Shown here: positions 15,964 to 24,409 of the stretch, piece after piece | Layout: each line of letters begins with the position of its first letter | How positions within the stretch are numbered: the stretch's first letter is position 1 | Source: Kribbella rubisoli | GTDB lineage: Bacteria; Actinomycetota; Actinomycetes; Propionibacteriales; Kribbellaceae | Assembly: GCF_004217145.1 (NCBI RefSeq) | Contig: NZ_SHKR01000012.1 | Coordinates: 186,001 to 250,000 of the forward strand | DNA length: 64,000 nt | Direction of reading: 5' to 3' | Made by a program: the position numbers and the translations under genes | The notes under the pieces: generated by a model | Databases searched by the model: none | What the model was told of the DNA's origin: nothing | What the model saw: only the letters and a program-made list of their open reading frames with translations

Positions 15964-16920
15964 TCAGTCCAAGGTGAAGTAGTCGGGGCCGGGGTAGTTC
16001 CCGGTGGCCAGCTTGGTGCGTTGCATCAGCAGGTCGTTCAGCAGACTGGAAGCGCCGAAACGGAACAGCTCCGGGTCCAGCCAGTCCGGTCCGGCGGTCT
16101 CGTTGACCGTGACCAGGTACTTGATCGCGTCCTTCGCGGTCCGGATGCCGCCGGCCGGCTTGACGCCGATGTGCAGCCCGGTGGCCTCGTGGTAGTCGCG
16201 GACCGCCTCGAGCATCACCAGCGTCACCGGAAGTGTTGCCGCCGGGGACACCTTGCCGGTGGAGGTCTTGATGAAGTCGGCGCCGGCCAGCATCGCCAGC
16301 CAGGACGCACGACGGACGTTGTCGTAGGTGACCAGCTCGCCGGTCTCCAGGATCACCTTCAGGTGCGCGTCGCCGGCGGCCTCGCGGATCGCGGTGATCT
16401 CGTCGAAGACCAGGCCGTAACGCCCGGAGAGGAACGCGCCGCGGTCGATCACCATGTCGACGTCGTCGGCGCCGGCCGCGACCGCGTCCTTGGTGTCCTG
16501 GACCTTGATCGCGAGGCTGGAACGTCCACTGGGGAAGGCGGTCGCGACACTCGCGACGCTGATCCCGGAGCCCTTCAGCTCGTGCTTCGCGGTGGCCACG
16601 AGGTCGGGGTATACACAGACGGCGGCAACCTGGGGGGCGGTCGGGTCGGCCGGGTCGGGCCGCTTCGCCTTCGCGCACAGGGCCCGGATCTTGCCGGGTG
16701 TGTCCTGGCCCTCCAGCGTCGTCAGGTCGATCATCGAGATCGCCAGGTCGAGTGCGTAGGCCTTGGCGGTGGTCTTGATCGACCGGGTGCCCAGGGTGGC
16801 GGCCCGGGCCTCGGCGCCGACCTGGTCGACGCCCGGCAGCCCGAGCAGGAATCGGCGCAGCCGGTCCTCGGACGAGGTCACGTCGGCCAGGCTGTCGACG
16901 CCGCTGTCGAGTGTGGTCAC
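15964..16920 (-). CDS. deoC: Deoxyribose-phosphate aldolase
   Basis: A class I aldolase of 318 residues that splits 2-deoxyribose 5-phosphate into glyceraldehyde 3-phosphate and acetaldehyde. The Schiff-base Lys is in ADFIKTSTGK and the second essential Lys in GVKPAGGIR; VCVYPDLV marks the barrel. It is longer than the ~220-260-residue bacterial norm because of an N-terminal helical extension common in actinobacteria. It leads the leftward unit deoC - aldehyde dehydrogenase - short homologue - S66 peptidase. The start is a GTG whose -10 box (TAGACT, read leftward at 16933-16928) is 7 nt upstream, so the mRNA should be leaderless; the promoter lies back to back with the one for the gene at 16967. 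Confidence 0.94.
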   Translation of the reverse strand: MTTLDSGVDSLADVTSSEDRLRRFLLGLPGVDQVGAEARAATLGTRSIKTTAKAYALDLAISMIDLTTLEGQDTPGKIRALCAKAKRPDPADPTAPQVAAVCVYPDLVATAKHELKGSGISVASVATAFPSGRSSLAIKVQDTKDAVAAGADDVDMVIDRGAFLSGRYGLVFDEITAIREAAGDAHLKVILETGELVTYDNVRRASWLAMLAGADFIKTSTGKVSPAATLPVTLVMLEAVRDYHEATGLHIGVKPAGGIRTAKDAIKYLVTVNETAGPDWLDPELFRFGASSLLNDLLMQRTKLATGNYPGPDYFTLD

Positions 16921-16966
16921 CTGTGGCAGTCTAGTGCTGTTCCGGACAGCCAGTTACTTTGTGCGG
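16921..16966. promoter_or_regulatory. 46-bp divergent leaderless promoters
   Basis: The gap contains TAGACT on the minus strand 7 nt before the deoC GTG and TACTTT (16955-16960) on the plus strand 6 nt before the next GTG. The -35 regions of each must overlap the other gene's promoter, so the two transcripts should compete. Confidence 0.7.
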
Positions 16967-17527
16967 GTGAAGTCGAAGTCGCCCGAGAGCGAGCAGTACC
17001 TGTCTGCGTCGAACCGGATCACCGGGGCCATCGTCCTGGTGATCGGGCTCCTCGGCCTGGTCGATGTGGTCCTGGAGTGGCGGACCGCCACCGGGCTGCT
17101 GGTCGGCAGCATCATCGCGATCTTCATGGTCCTGGCGTACGCCGGACTGATGCGGCCGTCGGTCACGCTGAGCCCCGAGAATCTACTGCTGCGTAACCAC
17201 CTGCGGGACCATCTGATCCCGTGGTCGAAGGTGACCGGCGTCGACGTGACCGACATCCTCCGGGTGCACACCGAGGCGAACCGGTTCCGCGCGCCCGGCG
17301 TCCAACTGGTCATGCGCGACCTTCGCAAGCAGCGTGTCGGCGGCCGGAAGCTGGCGGCCGACAACTCCCTGTCCAAGGCCGACTTCGTGGTCAACCGGAT
17401 CGAGACCCTCCAGGGCCAGTACTCCAAGCAGTCGCATGGTGACGTGATCACCCGCTGGGCCGCGCCCGAGCTGATCGCCATCGGAGTCCTCGCCGTGGTC
17501 GCGATCGTGGCAGCCTTGGTCCGCTGA
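16967..17527 (+). CDS. PH-domain-like membrane protein
   Basis: A 186-residue membrane protein with two adjacent helices at about 15-58, a cytoplasmic beta-rich domain that resembles the bacterial PH (bPH) fold (MRPSVTLSPENLLLRNHLRDHLIPWSKVTGV is its core, read in parts), and a C-terminal helix. Bacterial PH-like membrane proteins of this kind have no assigned biochemical role. The start is the GTG at 16967, six nt after a TACTTT -10 box; the upstream frame is open but belongs to the antisense of deoC. The stop is 2 nt from the next start, so the hydrolase downstream is cotranscribed. Confidence 0.75.
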   Translation: MKSKSPESEQYLSASNRITGAIVLVIGLLGLVDVVLEWRTATGLLVGSIIAIFMVLAYAGLMRPSVTLSPENLLLRNHLRDHLIPWSKVTGVDVTDILRVHTEANRFRAPGVQLVMRDLRKQRVGGRKLAADNSLSKADFVVNRIETLQGQYSKQSHGDVITRWAAPELIAIGVLAVVAIVAALVR

Positions 17528-17529
17528 GC

Positions 17530-18426
17530 GTGCTCAGTCGCCGCGTCCTTCTCCGTACCGGGGTCGCGGCAGGCGTGGTCGGAGTCGCCGGGGTAGCAGC
17601 CCTGGAGAGCGGCGCGATCGCCGGCCGGGCGCGGGTGCACGACGCTCTCGGCCTCACCGGCCCGGACGGCGTCGTACCCGACGTGCCCGCCGGTCCAGTG
17701 GTATCGGGCAGCTTCAACTCGTTCGGCCGCCGTACCGAGGTCGGCTACAGCGTCATCTACCCCGACGGGTACGACGCCTCGGCGGAGCTGCCCGTCGTCC
17801 TCGTCCTGCACGGTCGTGGGGGCGACCACACATCCGCGATCAACGACCTCGGCATCGACCGGTACCTGACCGCGACGGTTCGGGCGGGTACGCCGGCCTT
17901 CGCGCTCGCGACCGTCGACGGCGGGCAGAACAGCTACTGGCATCGACGGGCCGATGGCAACGATCCCGGGTTCATGCTCGACCAGGAATTCCTTCCCCTG
18001 TTGGCCGATCGCGGCCTGCGGACCGGCCGGTACGGCGTCCTCGGCTGGTCGATGGGCGGGTACGGCGCACTGCTCTGGGTAGCACTGCAGTACTGGCAGC
18101 GACAGGTCCGGCCGTCGTCGCGAGCGGTCGCGGTCGGGGCACTCAGCCCGGCGCTCTACCGCGAGTACGACGAAGTACAGGCTGGTGCGTTCGACGGGCC
18201 CGAGGACTTCAACCAGAGCCAGGTGTTCGGCCGGCGGGTCGGCTTCCGGGATGTTGCCGTCCGCATCGACTGCGGCCGGGACGATCCGTTCGCGCCGGCC
18301 GCGCACGAGCTGCGCGAGCAGTTGCACGCGGCCGGCGGACAGCAGGCCGGGGCGCACACCCCCGGTTACTGGCGGCGTATGCTCCCTGACCAGTTGCGAT
18401 TCCTGGGCGGAAAAGTGGGGCAATGA
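17530..18426 (+). CDS. Exported alpha/beta-hydrolase (esterase D/antigen 85-like)
   Basis: A 298-residue alpha/beta-hydrolase with a Tat-like N-terminus (SRRVLLRTGVAAGVVG, twin Arg at 4-5), so probably exported. The nucleophile elbow GWSMGGYG carries the catalytic Ser, the oxyanion segment is VLVLHGRGGDH, the acid is likely in DCGRDDPF, and the His is near the end (AHTPGYWRRMLPDQL). The fold resembles the esterase D / mycolyltransferase group, and a carbohydrate-ester or lipid-ester substrate is plausible. The start is a GTG two nt after the previous stop. Confidence 0.82.
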   Translation: MLSRRVLLRTGVAAGVVGVAGVAALESGAIAGRARVHDALGLTGPDGVVPDVPAGPVVSGSFNSFGRRTEVGYSVIYPDGYDASAELPVVLVLHGRGGDHTSAINDLGIDRYLTATVRAGTPAFALATVDGGQNSYWHRRADGNDPGFMLDQEFLPLLADRGLRTGRYGVLGWSMGGYGALLWVALQYWQRQVRPSSRAVAVGALSPALYREYDEVQAGAFDGPEDFNQSQVFGRRVGFRDVAVRIDCGRDDPFAPAAHELREQLHAAGGQQAGAHTPGYWRRMLPDQLRFLGGKVGQ

Positions 18427-18538
18427 GGGGAACTGTGGCGCGAATCGCGGCGTCAGAACCCGTGTTCAAGCTCGGGTGAACCCCTGTGCACCCCAGGATT
18501 GGTCCGACAGGTCCCTAGACACATCGAGAGTGGAGCTC

Positions 18539-19489
18539 ATGGTCAACCTCTCCCGCATCACCCTGCGTGGCGTGGCCACGGTCGGTGCCCTGGCCGGCTT
18601 CGCCGCGCTGGCGCTGCCGAACGCCCAGGCCGCGCAGACCTCCAGCACGACGACGGCTGCGGCTTCGCAGGCCGCCGCCACGAAGCCGATCGAGATCGGC
18701 ACCGGTCTGGTGGCCGGTCCGCCGCCGGCTGGAGACGGACTCACCACGAAGTCGTCGCTGACGAACGTCGTGCGCTACAACAAGCTGTACAAGACCGGCG
18801 CGATCCCCACGTCGAAGTGCAAGGAGCTCAACGTCTCGCTGCGCACGTTCGCGGGAGTCGTCGCTTACGAGAACAACCTGTACAAGTGCCTCTACGGCTC
18901 CTGGGCCCTGCCGCTGAAGCAGGCCGGCGCGGCGTACAAGGTGGCGCCGAAGCTGGTCGTCCACAACTCGAGCGCGGTCAACTCGCCGTGTGGCGTGGTC
19001 ACCGGCGGTACCGCGTTCTTCTGCGGTGTCGGCAATGGGTACATCTACGTTCCGGCGTACGTGATCATCAACTACTGGGCGCAGAGCCCGACGATGGCGC
19101 GTGCGTACGCGACCTTCACGCTGTCGCACGAGTACGGTCACCACGTCCAGTGGCTCACCGGCATCCTGAACGCGTCCTGGGCGCGTCAGAACGCCTTCAG
19201 CACCTACGCCGCGCAGCTCGAGGAGAGCCGTCGTCGTGAGCTGCAGGCGTCCTGCCTGGGCGGTGCCGTGGACGGCGCGAACAAGCGCAACTACCCGTTC
19301 AGCGGCGGCTTCATGACCCAGTACAACTGGGTGATCAGCAACAGCGGCGACCAGCCGGGCGGCGTGCGGGACCACGGTTCGATCAAGAACCACGCGTTCT
19401 GGGTGACCGCGGGCTTCAACGCGCGGCACAGCTACACGGTCGCGGGCAACTGCAACACCTTCAACGCGTCTTCGGCGTACGTCGCCTGA
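18539..19489 (+). CDS. Secreted neutral zinc metallopeptidase
   Basis: A 316-residue exported protein with a signal peptide ending near residue 33 (ALPNAQAAQ). The catalytic domain carries the zincin motif HEYGHH (in FTLSHEYGHHVQWLTG) and a downstream RRRELQASCLGG segment that would supply the third ligand, the pattern of the YpfJ/neutral zinc metallopeptidase family. Several Cys pairs (SKCKEL, YKCLYG, SPCGVV, FFCGVG) suggest disulphides outside the cell. A strong terminator follows at 19515. The ATG is chosen because it opens the signal peptide and has GGAG just upstream; the frame is open farther upstream without a signal. Confidence 0.88.
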   Translation: MVNLSRITLRGVATVGALAGFAALALPNAQAAQTSSTTTAAASQAAATKPIEIGTGLVAGPPPAGDGLTTKSSLTNVVRYNKLYKTGAIPTSKCKELNVSLRTFAGVVAYENNLYKCLYGSWALPLKQAGAAYKVAPKLVVHNSSAVNSPCGVVTGGTAFFCGVGNGYIYVPAYVIINYWAQSPTMARAYATFTLSHEYGHHVQWLTGILNASWARQNAFSTYAAQLEESRRRELQASCLGGAVDGANKRNYPFSGGFMTQYNWVISNSGDQPGGVRDHGSIKNHAFWVTAGFNARHSYTVAGNCNTFNASSAYVA

Positions 19490-19514
19490 TCTCGCTGCGA
19501 ATCTGACGTAACTC

Positions 19515-19558
19515 AGCCGCCCGGTACGCGTTGGCGTACCGGGCGGCTGTTGCGTTTT
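19515..19558 (+). terminator. Intrinsic terminator after the metallopeptidase
   Basis: A perfect 15-bp stem (AGCCGCCCGGTACGC at 19515-19529 and its complement at 19534-19548) with a 4-nt GTTG loop is followed by a T-rich tail (GTTGCGTTTT). Confidence 0.93.
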
Positions 19559-19570
19559 GGCGACACCTGC

Positions 19571-19585
19571 ACGATCCGCGATCGT
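19571..19585. promoter_or_regulatory. Perfect palindrome upstream of coiled-coil gene
   Basis: ACGATC-CGC-GATCGT is a perfect dyad. It lies upstream of a possible promoter (TTGTTT at 19594-19599, TACAGT at 19615-19620, spacer 15) that would serve the gene at 19658, so it may be an operator. Confidence 0.5.
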
Positions 19586-19657
19586 GTGGTTACTTGTTTC
19601 GGGTGCGGACGCCCTACAGTTTCTGAGTCGAGCCTCGAACGGCAGGAGTCAAGGACA

Positions 19658-20107
19658 GTGAACTACGACGAGTTCAACACCGAGTACGCCAAGGTGCTGG
19701 ACAAGATCAAGAGCGGTCGTTCCACCTGGTCGGAGCTGTCCGGGCACGTCACCCGGCTCCGGCAGGCGACGACCGGCATCACCTCACCGGTGGAGCGCAC
19801 CCAGGTCGACCACGACCTCGCGGCGCTGAGCCAGATGGTGGACATGTCGCGGCGGACCAACGACAAGGAAGACGTCTGGACGGTCACGTCCGACGCGATC
19901 CGCAAGGCCAGCAGTCAGGAGGGTTCGGTCGCCGACCGGATCGCCCGGATCGAGGCCAGCATCAACGACATCACCGCCCTCGCCAACCGCAACCCGGACG
20001 AGCGGGACGCGCTGATGCAGTCGACCAGCACGCTCCGCATCCTGCACTCGTCGCTGCAGAGCTCCCTGCACGCCGAGGAAGCCGAAGCCGCCGCAGCCGC
20101 ACGCTGA
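19658..20107 (+). CDS. Hypothetical coiled-coil protein, 149 residues
   Basis: A soluble, strongly helical acidic protein with heptad-like runs (about 5-60 and 90-145) and an Ala/Glu-rich C-terminus (LHAEEAEAAAAAR). I do not recognise a family with a known function. The GTG at 19658 has AGGAG about nine nt upstream and follows a possible promoter; the frame is open upstream but would translate the terminator. A hairpin after the stop separates it from the convergent phosphomutase. Confidence 0.7.
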   Translation: MNYDEFNTEYAKVLDKIKSGRSTWSELSGHVTRLRQATTGITSPVERTQVDHDLAALSQMVDMSRRTNDKEDVWTVTSDAIRKASSQEGSVADRIARIEASINDITALANRNPDERDALMQSTSTLRILHSSLQSSLHAEEAEAAAAAR

Positions 20108-20111
20108 AGCC

Positions 20112-20137
20112 GGGGAGCCACCCGCCAGGTGCTCCCC
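20112..20137. terminator. Hairpin between convergent genes
   Basis: GGGGAGC(C)ACC and GGTGCTCCCC form a 10-bp stem with one bulged C and a 5-nt loop in the 43-bp gap between convergent stops. No clear U-tract is present. Confidence 0.55.
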
Positions 20138-20150
20138 AGCTGCTTCGTGG

Positions 20151-21800
20151 CTACAGACCCAGCGCGGTCGACAAGGTTTGCTTGATGCCGGACAGGTTCT
20201 CGCCTGCCCGGCGCCGAGCGTCAGCGACATCTGTGGTGACCGGCACGACCACTTCCAGGTAGCACTTCAGCTTCGGCTCCGTGCCGGACGGCCGGACGAC
20301 CACACGGGCCCCGTCGGACAGCGTGTACCGCAGACCGTCCGTCGGGGGCAGCGATTCGGACCCCTGGCTCAGGTCGTCGATCCGTTCGACGGTGTAGTCG
20401 CCCAGGGTCGTGGGCGGCGTGGACCGAAGCCGTTCCATTGCCTGAGCGATCAGCGAAAGGTCGTCGACCCGTACCGCCAGCTGGTCGGTCGCGTGCAGAC
20501 CGTGCTTGACCGCCAGATCGTCCAGTAGATCCTGCAACGTGCGCCCCGCGGCCTTCGCCTGCGCGGCCAGCTGCAGTACGCGGACCAGCGTCGACACGCC
20601 GTCCTTGTCCTTCACAGCCGCCGGGTCGACGCAGTACCCGAGGGCCTCTTCGTACCCGAACACCAGCTCCGGCACCCGACCGATCCACTTGAACCCGGTC
20701 AGCGTCTCGACGTACCGGACGCCGTACGACGCGGCGATCTTGCCGAGCAGCGACGACGACACGATCGAGCACGCGGCGACCCCGTTCGGGCGCGGCGCCA
20801 GCAGGAACTCACCGAGCAGCGCGCCCAGCTCGTCACCGCGCAGCATCCGCCAGCCGCCGTCGGCCGACGCGTCCGGGCTGTGCGGATTCGGGATGGCAAC
20901 CGCGCACCGGTCCGCGTCCGGGTCGTTCGCGACCGCGATGTCCGCGCCGATCGAGCGGGCCAACTCCAGCGCTGCGTCGATCGCGCCCGGCTCCTCCGGG
21001 TTCGGGAACGAGACGGTCGGGAAGTCGGGGTCCGGGTCGGCCTGCGACGACACCACCTGCGGTACGGCGAACCCCGCGCGGGCGACCGCGGCCTCGACCA
21101 GGGTCCGCCCGACGCCGTGCAGCGGCGTGTAAGCGACGTTCAGCTCGCGCGGCGCATCCGCCGGCACCAGGTCGGCGATGCGGTCCAGATACGCGTTCAG
21201 GAGGTCGTCACCAGTGGTCTGCCAGTCGTCGCCGCGCTGTACCTCGGCCAGCGGCCCGACAGCGGCGATGGCGGCCGCGATCTCCGCGTCGGCGGGCGGC
21301 ACGATCTGCGAGCCGTCGCCCAGGTAGACCTTGTAGCCGTTGTCCTGCGGCGGGTTGTGTGACGCGGTCACGACCACGCCGGCGACCGCACGCAGGTGCC
21401 CGATCCCGAAGGCGACGACCGGCGTCGGGGCCGGCCGGTCCAGCAGTACGGCGTCCAGCCCGGCGCCGCGCATCACAGCCGCGGTGTCCTGGGCGAAGAC
21501 GTCGGACTTGTGCCGGGCGTCGTACCCGATCAGGACCGGACCGTCGGTCAGACCCTTGGCCTTCAGGTACGCCGCGAGTCCGGCGGCGGCGCGGATCACG
21601 ACGACGCGGTTCATCCGGTTCGGTCCCGCGCCGACGGCTCCGCGCAGACCCGCCGTACCGAACTCGAGCGTGCCGGCGAAGCGGTCGGCCAGCTCAGTGG
21701 TGTCCCCAGAGTCCAGCAGCGCCTGCAGCTCGGCGCGGGTGTCAGGGTCAGGGTCTTCGCTCAGCCACGCCTCGGCGGCGGCCTTCAGATCTTGGGTCAC
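20151..21800 (-). CDS. Phosphohexomutase (PMM/PGM superfamily)
   Basis: A 549-residue alpha-D-phosphohexomutase that interconverts hexose 1- and 6-phosphates. The phosphoserine loop VVTASHNPPQDNGYKVYL, the metal-binding DPDADRCAVAIP, the sugar-specificity loop GYEEALGYCVDP and the phosphate-binding RPSGTEPKLKCYLE are all intact. Length and the GYEEALGY loop match the large actinobacterial PmmB/phosphoglucomutase-type enzymes; whether glucose or mannose is preferred is open. The start is a GTG with a TAGAGT -10 box 6 nt upstream on the minus strand (21812-21807), so it is probably leaderless. A 12-bp gap follows the stop of the gamma-glutamylcyclotransferase-like gene upstream. Confidence 0.92.
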   Translation of the reverse strand: MTQDLKAAAEAWLSEDPDPDTRAELQALLDSGDTTELADRFAGTLEFGTAGLRGAVGAGPNRMNRVVVIRAAAGLAAYLKAKGLTDGPVLIGYDARHKSDVFAQDTAAVMRGAGLDAVLLDRPAPTPVVAFGIGHLRAVAGVVVTASHNPPQDNGYKVYLGDGSQIVPPADAEIAAAIAAVGPLAEVQRGDDWQTTGDDLLNAYLDRIADLVPADAPRELNVAYTPLHGVGRTLVEAAVARAGFAVPQVVSSQADPDPDFPTVSFPNPEEPGAIDAALELARSIGADIAVANDPDADRCAVAIPNPHSPDASADGGWRMLRGDELGALLGEFLLAPRPNGVAACSIVSSSLLGKIAASYGVRYVETLTGFKWIGRVPELVFGYEEALGYCVDPAAVKDKDGVSTLVRVLQLAAQAKAAGRTLQDLLDDLAVKHGLHATDQLAVRVDDLSLIAQAMERLRSTPPTTLGDYTVERIDDLSQGSESLPPTDGLRYTLSDGARVVVRPSGTEPKLKCYLEVVVPVTTDVADARRRAGENLSGIKQTLSTALGL

Positions 21801-21809
21801 ATGCGAACT

Positions 21810-22271
21810 CTAATGACCAGACGACTGACAAGGGCGTGAACGCAGGTCTGCCACGTAGTCGTCCGGGGCGCCGGCGGCCTCGGCGGCCTCGGCGAGGATG
21901 CCCAGGTAGCGGGCCGAGGGCAGGCCGCCCTCGTAGGCGTTCAGCACGTACATCCAGGCCAGCTGCTCGCCGTCCAGGGTCTGCACCCGGACCTGGATCT
22001 TGCTGTAGACGTCCTGGTCGATCCATTCCCACTCGTCCAGGCGCTCGACGTCCTTCGGGTGGACGTCGTACAGCGCGACGAAGACCTGATTGGCGGGGTC
22101 GGACAGGTCCTCGACCACGGTGGCCATCGAGCCCTCCCAGCCGAGCTCCTCGCCGCCGAAGGTGAGGCGCCAGCCGTGGATCCACCCGGTCCCGCGCAGC
22201 GGGGAGTACGGGCACCGGTCGGCCATCAGGTTCGGGTCCAGATTCGACGCAAACGCGGCGTACAGGGTCAC
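21810..22271 (-). CDS. Gamma-glutamylcyclotransferase-like protein
   Basis: A 153-residue protein of the gamma-glutamylcyclotransferase/AIG2 fold, recognised by the N-terminal LYAAFASNLDPNLMADRCP, the WRLTFGG core and a C-terminal YVLNAYEGGLPSARYL. Family members cleave gamma-glutamyl amino acids or gamma-glutamylamines to 5-oxoproline, but many bacterial homologues are uncharacterised. The GTG at 22271 starts right at the diagnostic motif; TATCCT 8 nt upstream could be a leaderless -10. It diverges from lpdA with a 31-bp gap. Confidence 0.8.
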   Translation of the reverse strand: MTLYAAFASNLDPNLMADRCPYSPLRGTGWIHGWRLTFGGEELGWEGSMATVVEDLSDPANQVFVALYDVHPKDVERLDEWEWIDQDVYSKIQVRVQTLDGEQLAWMYVLNAYEGGLPSARYLGILAEAAEAAGAPDDYVADLRSRPCQSSGH

Positions 22272-22302
22272 GGAAAAAGAGGATACGGAAGAATGGCCTC
22301 TC

Positions 22303-23682
22303 GTGGCGCGAGTTGTGATCATCGGTGGCGGTCCTGGCGGGTACGAAGCGGCGAGTGCGGCCGCCCAACTCGGCGGGGAGGTGACGGTCGTCGATTCCGA
22401 TGGAATCGGCGGTTCCGGGGTGCGCACTGACGCCGTTCCGAGCAAGACCTTGATCGCCACCGCCGAGGTGATGACCGAGGTCGAGGAGGCCGGCGAGCTG
22501 GGTGTCCGGCTCGACGACGGGGACGACAATCCGGCCAACTCCGTGCGTGTCGATCTCTCCGTCGTCAACAAACGGGTCAAGGCGCTGGCGGCCGCCCAGT
22601 CCGAGGGCATCGAGCGCCGGCTGGACCGCGACAAGGTCCGGATCATCCGGGGCCGCGGCCGGCTCGACGGGCCGGAGACCGTGGTCGTCGGCGACGAGCG
22701 GCTGGACGCCGATGTGATCCTGATCGCTACCGGTGCAAGGCCGCGCATCCTCAAGGGCTCCGAGCCGGACGGCGAACGGATCCTGACCTGGGAGCAGGTC
22801 TACGAGCTCGACGAGCTGCCCGAGCGGCTGATCGTGGTCGGGTCCGGGGTGACGGGTGCGGAGTTCGCCAGCGCGTACGACGCACTCGGCAGCGACGTCG
22901 TGCTGGTGTCGTCGCGGGACCGGGTCCTGCCGGGCGAGGATGCTGACGCGGCGGCGGTCCTGGAGGACGTGTTCAAGCGCCGCGGGCTGACCGTGCTGAG
23001 CAAGTCCCGGGCCGAGTCGGTGAAGCGGCAGGGCGACGGGGTCGTGGTGACGCTGACCGACGGCCGGAAGGTCGAGGGTTCGCACGCGCTGCTCGCGGTC
23101 GGATCGCTGCCGAACACCGATGACATGAATCTGGTCGAGTCGGGCGTGTCGCTGACCGACGGCGGGTTCGTGCAGGTCGACAAGGTGTCGCGTACGACGG
23201 CCCGCGGCGTCTATGCGGCCGGCGACTGCACCGGCGTACTCATGCTCGCCTCGGTGGCCGCGATGCAGGGCCGGATCGCGATGGCGCACGCCCTCGGCGA
23301 CGCGGTCACACCGTTGGACCAGTCAACGGTCTCCGCGAACGTCTTCACCGCCCCCGAGATCGCCACCGTCGGCCTGTCCCAGGCGGTCGTCGACGCCGGC
23401 GGCAGCACGGCGATGGTCGTCAAGGTCGCGCTGGCTGACAACGCCCGCGCCAAGATGCAGGGCGTCCGCGACGGCTTCGTCAAGCTCTTCTGCCTCCCGA
23501 ACACCGGCATCATCGTCGGCGGCGTCGTCGTAGCCCCCCGAGCCAGCGAACTCATCCACCCGATCTCCCTGGCCGTAGGCGCCCGCCTGACCGTCGACCA
23601 GGTAGCCCAGTCCTTCACCGTCTACCCCTCCATCTCCGGCTCGGTAGCCGAAGCCGCCCGCCGCCTCCACCTGAGGAGCTGA
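22303..23682 (+). CDS. lpdA: NAD(P)H-quinone dehydrogenase (LpdA-type flavoprotein)
   Basis: A 459-residue flavoprotein of the dihydrolipoamide dehydrogenase family. FAD and NAD(P) folds are marked by VVIIGGGPGGYEAA and LIVVGSGVTGAEFASAY, and the second FAD motif by GVYAAGDCTG. The redox-active CxxxxC pair of true lipoamide dehydrogenases is absent (GGSGVRTDAVPSKTL in its place), which matches the mycobacterial LpdA (Rv3303c) type that reduces quinones with NAD(P)H and helps against oxidative stress. The GTG at 22303 starts just before the FAD fold; upstream codons are antisense to the neighbouring gene. The next gene starts 2 nt after the stop. Confidence 0.88.
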   Translation: MARVVIIGGGPGGYEAASAAAQLGGEVTVVDSDGIGGSGVRTDAVPSKTLIATAEVMTEVEEAGELGVRLDDGDDNPANSVRVDLSVVNKRVKALAAAQSEGIERRLDRDKVRIIRGRGRLDGPETVVVGDERLDADVILIATGARPRILKGSEPDGERILTWEQVYELDELPERLIVVGSGVTGAEFASAYDALGSDVVLVSSRDRVLPGEDADAAAVLEDVFKRRGLTVLSKSRAESVKRQGDGVVVTLTDGRKVEGSHALLAVGSLPNTDDMNLVESGVSLTDGGFVQVDKVSRTTARGVYAAGDCTGVLMLASVAAMQGRIAMAHALGDAVTPLDQSTVSANVFTAPEIATVGLSQAVVDAGGSTAMVVKVALADNARAKMQGVRDGFVKLFCLPNTGIIVGGVVVAPRASELIHPISLAVGARLTVDQVAQSFTVYPSISGSVAEAARRLHLRS

Positions 23683-23684
23683 CG

Positions 23685-23963
23685 ATGAAGTTTCTGGTGT
23701 TGTGGCGGATGGAGTTGAGTTTGCTGTCGCCGGAGATGGCTCGGGCGGTGGGGGCGATGCCGGAGTACGGGCAGCGGCTGGAGCGTGAAGGCAAGGTGCT
23801 GGCGCGGTACCACGTGGTCGGATCGCACGGCGGGGCGTGGATCTACGAGGTGGACTCGCACGAGGAGTTCGAACGATTGTTGGGGCGCGCTCCGGTCTTC
23901 AACTTCGCGCGGTACACGGTGCACGCCCTGGCGGAGATGGAATCCAGGCCGCCGGGCGATTGA
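23685..23963 (+). CDS. Muconolactone-isomerase-like small protein
   Basis: A 92-residue protein with the ferredoxin-like fold pattern of the muconolactone delta-isomerase family: MKFLVLWRMEL start, GKVLARYHVVGSHGGAWIYEVDSHEEF middle and a PVFNFARYTVHAL end. These small proteins are often stand-alone and of unknown substrate, so isomerase activity is not implied. GAGGAG six nt before the ATG and the 2-nt gap to lpdA indicate cotranscription. Confidence 0.75.
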   Translation: MKFLVLWRMELSLLSPEMARAVGAMPEYGQRLEREGKVLARYHVVGSHGGAWIYEVDSHEEFERLLGRAPVFNFARYTVHALAEMESRPPGD

Positions 23964-24007
23964 CGCGCCCGGAGCTGCACGAGAGGGTTGCTGCAGGGGG
24001 TAGGTGC

Positions 24008-24409
24008 ATGTTCGAGGATCGCAGCGAGGTCGCTGTTGACCGGCATCTGGTGGTCAGCCACCGGTTGCGGGCCCGGCGGTTGCAGCTCGGGCTGACGCAG
24101 AAGCAGCTCGTCAGCCGGCTGGCGCGTCGCGGGATCCGGACCACCAACAAGACCTTGTCCAGTTTCGAGCACGGCGCCGGGGTCGATGTGGTGCGATTGC
24201 CCGAGCTGGCCGGGGCGCTCGACTGCACCGTGACCTATCTGCTCGGCATGACCGAGGATCCGGCTCGGTGGGAGCCGGATCGGGCCGGCCCGCCGGACCA
24301 CCGGCCGGTGTCGCGGCCCGCAGTGCTGAACTCAACCGGAGTGGTTGGCCAGCCCGACGGTCATGGGATCCTCGGCCCGGACATCCCGGTGCGGCCGCCG
24401 AGGCGCTGA
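24008..24409 (+). CDS. XRE-type HTH protein beside the hydrogenase locus
   Basis: A 133-residue DNA-binding protein. An XRE-like helix-turn-helix occupies about 12-80 (VSHRLRARRLQLGLTQKQLVSRLARRG in two parts, then TYLLGMTED), followed by a Pro-rich unstructured tail of about 50 residues. The start is the ATG at 24008 with a GGGGG stretch upstream; the frame is open farther up. Its 3' end overlaps the last gene of the hydrogenase operon by 49 bp on the opposite strand. It could be an additional hydrogenase regulator, but only proximity supports this. Confidence 0.7.
   Translation: MFEDRSEVAVDRHLVVSHRLRARRLQLGLTQKQLVSRLARRGIRTTNKTLSSFEHGAGVDVVRLPELAGALDCTVTYLLGMTEDPARWEPDRAGPPDHRPVSRPAVLNSTGVVGQPDGHGILGPDIPVRPPRR

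Noticed and set aside
14522..16678. A single 718-residue fusion upstream of the aldehyde dehydrogenase
   Set aside because: The N-terminal 240 codons are an alternative frame inside deoC; the aldehyde dehydrogenase starts at the ATG at 15958.
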